Positions 1 to 5,940 of a DNA stretch of 5,940 nt are shown in pieces. This stretch comes from Candidatus Omnitrophota bacterium (GTDB taxonomy: Bacteria; Omnitrophota; Gorgyraeia; JAHIPI01), in NCBI GenBank assembly GCA_030616695.1, contig JAUWWU010000067.1, positions 1 through 5,940 on the forward strand. The letters are read 5' to 3'. The position numbers and the translations under genes are program-made. Each line of letters starts with the position of its first letter. Within the stretch, counting starts at the first letter, position 1. A model generated the notes under the pieces. That model worked only from the letters and a program-made list of their open reading frames with translations. It did not search any database and had not been told where the DNA came from.

Positions 1-657
1 GCCCTTATAAAAATAGGCGGCGCCGAGATTTATAAGCGTCTCGACGTCTCTCGGTTTTAGTCGGTGTGTCTCCTTAAGTTCCAATATGGTCTCATCATAC
101 ATACCTTGCTTCCCATACGTAGTTCCAAGGCTAAAATGGTACTCGGCATCATCGGGCTCCAGCCCTATAGCTTTTTTATGCTCTTCTATGGCTTCACGAT
201 ATAATCCTAATTCGCTCAAAGCATTCGCGAGGTTATTGTGCGGTAACGGCAAATGAGGATTTATCTTAATGGTCTTTTTGTAAAACTCCTTTGCTTTTCG
301 GTAATCGCCTGCGTCGAAATAAAGGTTTCCCAGATTTGTATGTGCGCCTATGTGAAATTCATCATATTGTATCGCCTGCATATACGCATCGGCCGCCATG
401 TCTATCTCTTTCTTATCTGCGTATATATTACCCATATTGAAATGCGCTTTTGCGTAATCCGGGCGCAACTCTACGCTCTTCTTATATTGCTCAAGGGCCT
501 TATCGGGCATATCTAATGTTTCGTAATCGCGCCCCAGGCTATAATACGTCCTGTGGTCGCGAGGGCTCATTTCTATGGCTTTTTTATGGAATATCATAGC
601 CAAGTCAAGGTTACCTTCCCTGTGATACAGATTACCGACGTTATTGAGTATCTTCAC
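1..657 (-). repeat. Tandem TPR-coding repeats (six complete 34-residue units plus part of a seventh)
   Basis: Residues 413-631 of the TMTC-like protein divide into six consecutive units of exactly 34 residues with no insertions, followed by 15 residues of a seventh cut by the window edge. Each unit shows the TPR consensus: small residue or Gly at position 8 (G, G, G, G, A, G), aromatic or Leu at 11, Ala (Thr in unit 6) at 20, Ala or similar at 27, and Pro at 32 in five of the six units. Unit 3 is the exception, ending QYDEFH rather than carrying the Pro. At the DNA level the period is 102 bases, but the units are diverged, so this is an old protein repeat and not a recent DNA duplication. TPRs are protein-interaction scaffolds. 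Confidence 0.9.
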
Positions 658-1893
658 GCTTTTCGGGCTATAACTGTAAGTATGGGTATAGATAGTATAT
701 TCATCGCGCCAATCAAAATTTCTGTTAAAAGTCCTGTAGGAAAAAAATAGAAAATAACCAATCATAATAAGTAAAAGAAAAGGCCTTAAATGTCTTCTCT
801 TATCCCAACCTTTTATACTTAAGGAAAATAAAAATATGGACATGCCTGCCATGGGGAGATATAGCCAATGCTCGGCCACATTACTGGCTATAGGATATAT
901 ATTCATAACCGGCAATAATGTCACGATAAAAAAGAGAAAACCAAAAGATGCCTGCCTGGAAACCTTTCTCATTCTTATTACCAGCCAAAATATAGAAAGA
1001 GAAAGGAGTGCCGATAATAGAACGCCTCTCTCGAAAAATGAAAGCACGACGGGAATATTTCTCTCCATATGCAACTGCAAAGGCAGGAATATAATCCCGA
1101 AATATATGCCGAGCGCTTTTAAGGATGTCAGCAGCCTTAAATAAAAAGGATATCTGACTGCAGGAAACAGGCCTTTTTGAAAATTTAACGCGTGGAGCCG
1201 CAAAATAATATATACGCCGAGTATGATAAGAAACCACGATATATAATGAAACCTGATAATGCCCTTTGACTTTTCCGCTTCAGGGTCGCTTATGAAAAAT
1301 AATCTATAAAACAAAATTAGCGCCGGGACTATTATGGCCATCTCTTTTGACAAAAGCGCAAGCAAAAACATGATCAAAGATCCCGCATAAAGAGAGGCAA
1401 CCCTTTTATTGCTTTGTGCCTTAAAATGCATGTGAAAAAGGATAACGGATAAAATCGAAAAGAGGGCGGCTAAAGAATCCGCCCGGCCGGCAATATAAGT
1501 GACAGCGGCTGTATGAGCCGGATGTATGGCGTAGAAAAGCGCCCCCATGAACGCTACCCTTTTATCTTGCGTCATCAATGCTATCAATATAAATAAAGAA
1601 ATCGAAACGCATATGTGGAGGAGGACATTTGTAAGGTGATACCCGAATGGATCAAGCTTCCACAGAGAAAAATCTATCATATATGTAATCATCTGAAGGG
1701 GGCGATAGTAATTTGAGAAGGAATGGTAGAGGTCTAAGGCGAAATGTGTCCAGGCGTAATTCCACGACATTACGGCCGGATTTTCCACAATAAGAAACTC
1801 ATCGTCCCAGACAAACTCGTTTTGGAAGGAATTGGAATATATCGCGAGAATTACTAAGATTATAAATAAGATGTATTTTCGCGCGATAGCCAT
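1..1893 (-). CDS. TMTC-like GT-C membrane glycosyltransferase with C-terminal TPR array (C-terminus outside window)
   Basis: Hand translation from the ATG at 1893 is open for 631 codons to the window edge, with no stop, so the C-terminus is missing. The N-terminal ~410 residues are a polytopic membrane domain: TM1 at about 7-20, then an acidic pair D30-D31 in the motif FVWDDEFLI, then YYRPLQ (62-67), GYHLTNVLLH (84-93), HPAHTAAVTYIAGRADSLA (124-142), LSKE ending at E184 and EHWLYLP (341-347). This order of motifs is that of eukaryotic TMTC1-4 O-mannosyltransferases and their bacterial relatives, GT-C enzymes that use a polyprenyl-phosphate sugar. D30-D31 is the expected catalytic acidic site in the first extracytoplasmic loop. 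From residue 413 onward there are 34-residue TPRs, probably binding the acceptor protein or a partner. The start lies 14 bases after the stop of the preceding glycosyltransferase gene; the Shine-Dalgarno is weak (AGGTAGG, about 13 bases upstream), suggesting translational coupling. Family assignment is firm; sugar and acceptor are unknown. Confidence 0.88.
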   Translation of the reverse strand, partial: MAIARKYILFIILVILAIYSNSFQNEFVWDDEFLIVENPAVMSWNYAWTHFALDLYHSFSNYYRPLQMITYMIDFSLWKLDPFGYHLTNVLLHICVSISLFILIALMTQDKRVAFMGALFYAIHPAHTAAVTYIAGRADSLAALFSILSVILFHMHFKAQSNKRVASLYAGSLIMFLLALLSKEMAIIVPALILFYRLFFISDPEAEKSKGIIRFHYISWFLIILGVYIILRLHALNFQKGLFPAVRYPFYLRLLTSLKALGIYFGIIFLPLQLHMERNIPVVLSFFERGVLLSALLSLSIFWLVIRMRKVSRQASFGFLFFIVTLLPVMNIYPIASNVAEHWLYLPMAGMSIFLFSLSIKGWDKRRHLRPFLLLIMIGYFLFFSYRTFNRNFDWRDEYTIYTHTYSYSPKSVKILNNVGNLYHREGNLDLAMIFHKKAIEMSPRDHRTYYSLGRDYETLDMPDKALEQYKKSVELRPDYAKAHFNMGNIYADKKEIDMAADAYMQAIQYDEFHIGAHTNLGNLYFDAGDYRKAKEFYKKTIKINPHLPLPHNNLANALSELGLYREAIEEHKKAIGLEPDDAEYHFSLGTTYGKQGMYDETILELKETHRLKPRDVETLINLGAAYFYKG

Positions 1894-1907
1894 TAGTTTA
1901 GCATTGC

Positions 1908-3122
1908 CTACCTAAATGGTATAAATCTCCAGACTTTAAACAGCATCGAGCTCGCGGGGTCATATATACCGTATATTACAAAAAGATTGCGGAATGATAA
2001 ATAATCATAAAGGGCTATAGACATAACAAAGATGTAGAGGAAAATATGCCCGTATCGTATGGATCTATTTTCTATTATTTTTGTAATCATAAGCACGCAA
2101 AATAACCTTATAGGCACATCCAGAAGCATAACATATCGTATGTTTTTGGCAAAAAAATTGAAGCTGCAAAAATACAACACAAATACCATCGAGAAATACA
2201 ACGTTTTCTCATGGTTTTCTTTTGTTAAAAAATGGGCGAAAAAGAAACCTGTGGCGAGAAGAAATGTCCAGGGCGACAACAATATAAAATCCACTATATA
2301 CCGAAACCATGGCCCGGAGGAATATAGAATCGCGTATCTATTTGTGGAGGGAGAGACCAGAATAATTTTAATAACCTCGGCGGTGTGCGAGATACTGCAG
2401 GAGGCCATTAAATAAACAGCTCCCGCTGCCAAAAAAGGATAAACTGTAGCGCAAAGTAAATCGTTTATCAGCACTTCTTTTTTAAGGGCGTATTTTCTTA
2501 CTAGGAGATATGGCACAAAAACTATGGAAAGTAAAACCGCTGTTTCCTTCGTGAGAATAGCCAGTGTAAAAACAACGGCGAATATAAAATGCTTATGCCT
2601 CTTTCTGTCATTCACCATATCGAATAACAGCCAAAGGGATAAGACGGAAAAGAAATTTGCCGTACTATCGGCAAGGGCACGCCTAGCCATTGCCATATAT
2701 AAAGGAGAAAACGCAAGGAGGGCAGTAAATAATAAGGCGATCCTCTTTCCGAAATATTTTGCGCTAAAATAGTAGGATATGGCCAGTGTCAATAGATAAG
2801 AAAAAAGTGATAAAAAAGACAATGCTGTATATGTCTTTCCGAATATGCCTACCCATATAGCACTTATCGCAATAAATGCTACTCTAAGGGGATTCGGAAA
2901 TATCCAATTTCGTGTATCGGAAATATAAATTTTAAACAGGGCGGGAAAGAACGGACAACCATTTTCGTTAATCAATGTAGCATAGCGCAGGTAATAACCC
3001 TCATCGGCGCCTTCAGTAAATTTCAGATATTTAAAGCCGGATATTAGCAAAAGGGTGCAAAGAGCGCAAATTAATATAAAAGTTAAATCGTGGAAATCTA
3101 TCGCGTTTTTGAGCTTATCCAA
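1908..3122 (-). CDS. GT39/ArnT-PMT-type (GT-C) polytopic glycosyltransferase
   Basis: A 404-residue, strongly hydrophobic protein with roughly ten membrane segments, for example at 14-28, 79-95, 98-119, 128-145, 179-191, 195-208 and 275-298. Its features match the PMT_2/GT39 superfamily, which transfers sugars from polyprenyl-phosphate donors to lipids or proteins on the outer face of the membrane. These are D40-E41 in GADEGYYLRYA just after TM1 (the usual catalytic acidic position), ARRALADS with D152 after a membrane segment, LTKET at 190-194, and SGPWFRYIVDF at 269-279 followed by LLSPWT. At 404 residues it is shorter than ArnT-like members of about 550 and lacks a large C-terminal soluble domain. 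The start is a TTG at 3122. No ATG or GTG lies between it and the upstream in-frame stop, and no good ribosome-binding site is visible, so the start is uncertain. It begins 41 bases after fabD and is followed 14 bases later by a second GT-C gene. Substrate and acceptor cannot be read from sequence. Confidence 0.85.
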   Translation of the reverse strand: MDKLKNAIDFHDLTFILICALCTLLLISGFKYLKFTEGADEGYYLRYATLINENGCPFFPALFKIYISDTRNWIFPNPLRVAFIAISAIWVGIFGKTYTALSFLSLFSYLLTLAISYYFSAKYFGKRIALLFTALLAFSPLYMAMARRALADSTANFFSVLSLWLLFDMVNDRKRHKHFIFAVVFTLAILTKETAVLLSIVFVPYLLVRKYALKKEVLINDLLCATVYPFLAAGAVYLMASCSISHTAEVIKIILVSPSTNRYAILYSSGPWFRYIVDFILLSPWTFLLATGFFFAHFLTKENHEKTLYFSMVFVLYFCSFNFFAKNIRYVMLLDVPIRLFCVLMITKIIENRSIRYGHIFLYIFVMSIALYDYLSFRNLFVIYGIYDPASSMLFKVWRFIPFR

Positions 3123-3163
3123 AATAAAGCCGTCTATTTTTTACGCTTATAGCCAAGGGTATA

Positions 3164-4072
3164 TTAGCTCGCGTCGGCAGGTTTCTCTATATTATGAACT
3201 TTTAAGTTTCTGTCAATCTTGCGAAGAAGGCCTTTTAATACCTTGCCGGGGCCGATCTCGTAATATTCGGCGATGCCTTCCCGTACCATACGTTTGATGG
3301 ATGCCTCCCAGAGGGTCCTGTGATTGACCTGTAAGGCGAGGTTTTTCTTTACGGATTCGGTATCACTTTCAAAGTCGGCGCTTACATTACTGATAAACGG
3401 GATTTTAGGGCTGCTGAATGGAATTGATTCTAATGCCTTTTTAAGTTTTTCGCTCGCGCTATCCATCAGCGAAGAATGAAACGGCCCGCTTACGTTAAGA
3501 GAGATGCATTTGGCCGCGCCTTTAGTTTTTGCCAATTCCATTGTCTTATTTAGTGCCTCTGAAGTGCCTGATACTATCACCTGCCCCGGGCAATTGAGGT
3601 TTGCGATCTCACTCCCGCCTTCTTTTGATATCTCCTCAACCGCACCCGGCTCAAGGCCTAAAATCGCCGCCATGCTTCCGGGATTCTCGGCCGAAGCCTC
3701 TTCCATAAATTGGCCTCTTAACTTCACTAATCTCAGGGCATCTTCAAATGATACCGCCGAAGCCGAGACAAGGGCGGAATATTCGCCTAAACTCAGGCCG
3801 GCGCACGCGGAAGGAATCAATTCTTTTCCGGATGTGGATTTAAATACGCGCAGGGCGGCTATACTGGTTACCAATATAGCGGGCTGGCTGTTCTTTGTAG
3901 CGGTTAATCTTTCTTCAGGGCCTTCAAAACATAAAGCCCTTATATCAAATCCCAGGACTTTATTTGCTTCTTCGTATGTATCTTTTGCGGCGGGAAAGGC
4001 CTCGTATAAATCCTTCCCCATGCCGACATATTGAGCGCCCTGTCCGGGAAATATAAAAGCTGACTTTGTCAT
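3164..4072 (-). CDS. fabD: Malonyl-CoA:acyl carrier protein transacylase FabD
   Basis: FabD moves malonate from malonyl-CoA to the phosphopantetheine of acyl carrier protein, supplying the extender unit for cytoplasmic type II fatty acid synthesis. The 302-residue protein is close to the usual ~310. It starts with the FPGQGAQ signature (8-14, Q11 at the oxyanion hole), followed by Q63 in NSQPA, nucleophile S94 in GLSLGEYSA (92-100), R119 in KLRGQ (binds the malonyl carboxylate), catalytic H199 in GPFHSSLM, Q248 in ALQVN and a GPGKVLKGL C-terminal motif. The one departure from the textbook motif is Leu at position 93, where the GHSLGEY form has His. The ATG at 4072 gives the family's normal N-terminus; its ribosome-binding site is weak (GAGAT a few bases upstream). 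It starts 29 bases after the fabH stop, consistent with the conserved plsX-fabH-fabD operon. The gene that usually follows, fabG, is absent; a glycosyltransferase follows instead. Confidence 0.97.
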   Translation of the reverse strand: MTKSAFIFPGQGAQYVGMGKDLYEAFPAAKDTYEEANKVLGFDIRALCFEGPEERLTATKNSQPAILVTSIAALRVFKSTSGKELIPSACAGLSLGEYSALVSASAVSFEDALRLVKLRGQFMEEASAENPGSMAAILGLEPGAVEEISKEGGSEIANLNCPGQVIVSGTSEALNKTMELAKTKGAAKCISLNVSGPFHSSLMDSASEKLKKALESIPFSSPKIPFISNVSADFESDTESVKKNLALQVNHRTLWEASIKRMVREGIAEYYEIGPGKVLKGLLRKIDRNLKVHNIEKPADAS

Positions 4073-4101
4073 TTATATCTCGTGGTGTTGTGTGGTACTG
4101 A

Positions 4102-5085
4102 CTACCATTTAATCACTATGGCGCCCCATGTAAGCCCCGCGCCGAAAGCGTCGAGAAGGATGGTGTCTCCTTTTTTAACCCGGTGTTGCTCTACGGCTTC
4201 GGTTAACGCAACGGCGCTTGAAGCAGACGACATATTGCCATACTTATCGATATTTAAATATAGTTTCTCTTCGGGGTCTATTCCCATGCGTTTTGCAACA
4301 GCATTCAGAATCCTGATATTTGCCTGGTGCGGAATGACGAGGTTTATATCATCGCCTTTTAATCCGAGGGGTTCCGTTGCTTTTAAGGCCGCTTCAGCCA
4401 TGACCTTTACAGCATGCTTAAATAATATATTTCCTTCCATTCTTAAGAAATGCAATCGTTTTTCAACGGTAGATGCTGACGCCGGCAACCTTGAGCCGCC
4501 TGCCGGCATCTCCAATAAGTTGCCTTTTGAACCGTCCGCGCCGAGATAAATCGAGAGGATTCCGCCCTCCTCGACTTCCCCTAATACGGCTGCGCCTGCG
4601 CCGTCCCCCATGAGAACACAGGTCGACCTGTCTGTCCAGTCCGTAACGCTTGACATCTTTTCCGCGGCTATCACCAAAATATGCTTATATGCGCCTGATT
4701 TTATGAATTGCTCTGCTATAGCGATGCCGTATATAAATCCCGAACACGCTACGCTTATATCAAAGGCAGGGATATGGTTAACGTTAAGTTTACTTTGAAC
4801 TATGCAAGCTGTGGACGGAAAAAACATATCAGGCGTGATTGTGGCAACGATGATAAGGCCTATATCTTCGGGTTTTAATTTGGCGTTCTCAATTGCCCTT
4901 TTAGCGGCATTTACTGCCAGATCACTTGTAGTTTCGTCTTCGCGGGCAATCCTTCTTTCTTTTATACCGGTGCGCTCTGTTATCCACTCGTCGGTAGTAT
5001 CAACGATCTTCTCTATGTCTTTATTAGTCAAGCGCTTTTCGGGTAAATATTTCCCTAGTCCGATAATGCCTACCTTTTTCTCCAA
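4102..5085 (-). CDS. fabH: Beta-ketoacyl-ACP synthase III FabH
   Basis: FabH condenses an acyl-CoA starter (often acetyl-CoA) with malonyl-ACP to begin each fatty acid chain. I place the start at the TTG at 5085, giving 327 residues. A perfect AAGGAGG lies 5 bases before it, and the protein then begins directly at the family's first strand (EKKVGIIGLGKYLP). The longer option, a TTG at 5103, would put that ribosome-binding site inside the coding region. With the short start, the active-site Cys is C114 in DISVACSGF, and the other triad members are H253 in PHQAN and N284 in KYGNMSS. W34 and R38 in DEWITERTGI and R153 match the CoA-binding residues of the E. coli enzyme. GDGAGAAVL (160-168) and the GAGLTWGA C-terminal motif complete the thiolase fold. 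It follows plsX by about 42 bases and precedes fabD by 29, the classic order. Starter-chain preference (straight or branched) cannot be judged from the sequence. Confidence 0.97.
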   Translation of the reverse strand: MEKKVGIIGLGKYLPEKRLTNKDIEKIVDTTDEWITERTGIKERRIAREDETTSDLAVNAAKRAIENAKLKPEDIGLIIVATITPDMFFPSTACIVQSKLNVNHIPAFDISVACSGFIYGIAIAEQFIKSGAYKHILVIAAEKMSSVTDWTDRSTCVLMGDGAGAAVLGEVEEGGILSIYLGADGSKGNLLEMPAGGSRLPASASTVEKRLHFLRMEGNILFKHAVKVMAEAALKATEPLGLKGDDINLVIPHQANIRILNAVAKRMGIDPEEKLYLNIDKYGNMSSASSAVALTEAVEQHRVKKGDTILLDAFGAGLTWGAIVIKW

Positions 5086-5090
5086 GATCT

Positions 5091-5097
5091 CCTCCTT
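5091..5097 (-). promoter_or_regulatory. Strong Shine-Dalgarno (AAGGAGG) that sets the fabH start
   Basis: Read on the minus strand, AAGGAGG spans 5097 down to 5091, with five bases (AGATC) before the TTG at 5085. Both match and spacing are near ideal for 16S rRNA anti-SD pairing. This favours the non-ATG start at 5085 over the in-frame TTG at 5103. It is the only strong ribosome-binding site I can see in the window. Confidence 0.8.
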
Positions 5098-5127
5098 GAA
5101 CAACGAAAACTGGCCTTTCGTTTCTTT

Positions 5128-5940
5128 TTAATAGCTTTCGATTTCTTCGACTATATGTTTATTGAGCTCGTTTTCCTTAAATTCCGCCCCTTTTCTTATG
5201 GCGTTTTTTATCGCTTTCGCCGTTGAGGAGCCATGGCTTATAATAATGCAGCCGTCGACTCCCAGCAGAGGCGCTCCGCCGTACTCGGTGTAGTCCAAGT
5301 CTTTCCATAGTCTCTTGAAGGCGGTTTTGCTTAATATGGCGCCTAACTGGGCGACCGGCCTGTTCTTTATCTGGCTTTTCATAAGTTTGGTGATGGCTGC
5401 CCCTATGCCTTCGGCGACTTTTAAAACTACATTTCCCACAAAACCGTCGCAAAGTATAACGTCGCAACGGCCGGTAAATACGTTCTGGCCTTCTATATTC
5501 CCGGTAAAATTAAGCCTGCTTTCCTCTAAAAGCTTATGTGTCTCTTTTACGAAATCCGTGCCTTTAGAGGATTCTTCTCCTATGCTCAAGAGCCCTATAT
5601 TCGGCTTTGGCTTATCAAGTATATACTTGCAATAGGCATCGCCCATTATTCCATAATGCAGGAGGTGTATGGGCTGGGGATCTATGTTTGCCCCCACATC
5701 TATCAGCATAGAAACTCCCATAAATGTAGGAAAGACTATCGATATGCCGGGCCTTTCTACGCCCGGTAATAGCCCGAGATTTAATGTGGCGGAACAAACA
5801 ACGGCTCCCGTATTGCCTGCTGAAATAAAGGCATCCACCTCGCCCTGTTTTATAAGCCCTATGCCAACCGCGATCGATGAATGCCTCTTTCTCCTCACCG
5901 ACACGGCTGCGGGCTCATCCATAGCTACAATTTCGGAAGC
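5128..5940 (-). CDS. plsX: Phosphate acyltransferase PlsX (N-terminus outside window)
   Basis: PlsX converts acyl-ACP plus phosphate to acyl-phosphate, the donor used by PlsY to acylate glycerol-3-phosphate in phospholipid synthesis. It is a peripheral enzyme on the cytoplasmic face of the membrane. The 270 residues present are the C-terminal part of a protein normally about 330-350 long, so some 65-80 N-terminal residues (with the DAMGGD motif) lie beyond 5940. The frame is open to the edge: residues upstream of the ATG at 5922 (ASEIVAM) fit the family's conserved segment, so that ATG is internal. Visible motifs include RRKRHSSI, ISAGNTGAV, IDVGANID, GIMGDAY, LLSIGEESSKG, CDVILCDGFVGNV, YGGAPLLGVDG and ISHGSS. 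It is the first gene of the visible plsX-fabH-fabD run and ends in TAA at 5128-5130. The family and pathway are certain; only the N-terminus is unseen. Confidence 0.97.
   Translation of the reverse strand, partial: ASEIVAMDEPAAVSVRRKRHSSIAVGIGLIKQGEVDAFISAGNTGAVVCSATLNLGLLPGVERPGISIVFPTFMGVSMLIDVGANIDPQPIHLLHYGIMGDAYCKYILDKPKPNIGLLSIGEESSKGTDFVKETHKLLEESRLNFTGNIEGQNVFTGRCDVILCDGFVGNVVLKVAEGIGAAITKLMKSQIKNRPVAQLGAILSKTAFKRLWKDLDYTEYGGAPLLGVDGCIIISHGSSTAKAIKNAIRKGAEFKENELNKHIVEEIESY

Noticed and set aside
253..750. Two plus-strand open frames (87 and 65 codons)
   Set aside because: They are antisense to the TPR-coding part of the TMTC-like gene and show no domains or start signals.
881..1237. 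Open 118-codon frame on the minus strand with a Met start
   Set aside because: It overlaps the TMTC-like gene in a different frame; its translation has no family motifs, while the 1-1893 frame carries clear membrane and TPR motifs.
3123..3150. Possible terminator hairpin between fabD and the GT39 gene (ATAAGC ... GCTTTAT followed by T-rich sequence, minus strand)
   Set aside because: The stem is only about five or six pairs with a bulge, the loop is about 14 bases and AT-rich, and the T-tract is interrupted and overlaps the next start. Too weak to call as a terminator.
3504..4034. 176-codon open frame on the plus strand opposite fabD
   Set aside because: It is an antisense shadow of fabD: no recognisable domain, no ribosome-binding site, and fabD is fully supported by catalytic motifs.
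4073..4101. AC-rich nearly mirror-symmetric stretch (ACCACACAACACCA, minus strand) between fabH and fabD
   Set aside because: It is a mirror-like, not inverted, repeat and is not perfect; it forms no hairpin and is short enough to arise by chance.
4082..4549. 155-codon open frame on the plus strand opposite fabH
   Set aside because: Antisense to a well-supported fabH, with composition typical of a mirrored coding strand and no recognisable family.
5177..5467. 96-codon Arg/Lys-rich open frame on the minus strand
   Set aside because: It lies within plsX in another frame. The basic composition is a frame-shift artefact of the plsX sequence, not a nucleic-acid-binding protein.

Overview
This is a compact bacterial window read entirely on the minus strand, so transcription runs from high to low coordinates. 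In transcription order it holds the 3' part of plsX, then fabH, fabD, a multi-pass GT-C (GT39-type) glycosyltransferase, and a large GT-C membrane protein ending in tetratricopeptide repeats whose C-terminus lies beyond position 1. Intergenic gaps are about 42, 29, 41 and 14 bases. I see no convincing promoter or terminator inside the window, so the five genes could form one transcription unit.

The right-hand 2.8 kb is the start of a classical type II fatty acid synthesis cluster. PlsX makes acyl-phosphate for phospholipid synthesis, FabH starts chain elongation, and FabD supplies malonyl-ACP. All three keep their diagnostic catalytic residues. The usual next genes (fabG, acpP, fabF) are not here. 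Instead the left-hand 3.1 kb encodes two polytopic membrane proteins that look like polyprenyl-phosphate-sugar-dependent glycosyltransferases. The second resembles the eukaryotic TMTC O-mannosyltransferases in both its N-terminal motifs and its C-terminal TPR array.

The leftmost reading frame (1 to 1893) has no stop codon in the window and is easily missed by an ORF caller that requires one. I translated it by hand and it is open throughout.

The organism is a bacterium with a type II FAS, moderately AT-rich DNA, frequent ATA/AGG/AGA codons and TTG starts. The TPR-GT-C architecture and the GLSLG-type FabD are compatible with uncultured lineages such as Omnitrophota or related groups, or with some deltaproteobacteria. 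This placement is a guess from style, not a demonstrated assignment. There are no RNA genes, mobile elements, CRISPR arrays or non-coding stretches over 300 bases. I see no clear sign of a wholly new system; the most interesting part is the pair of GT-C enzymes attached to the lipid genes.
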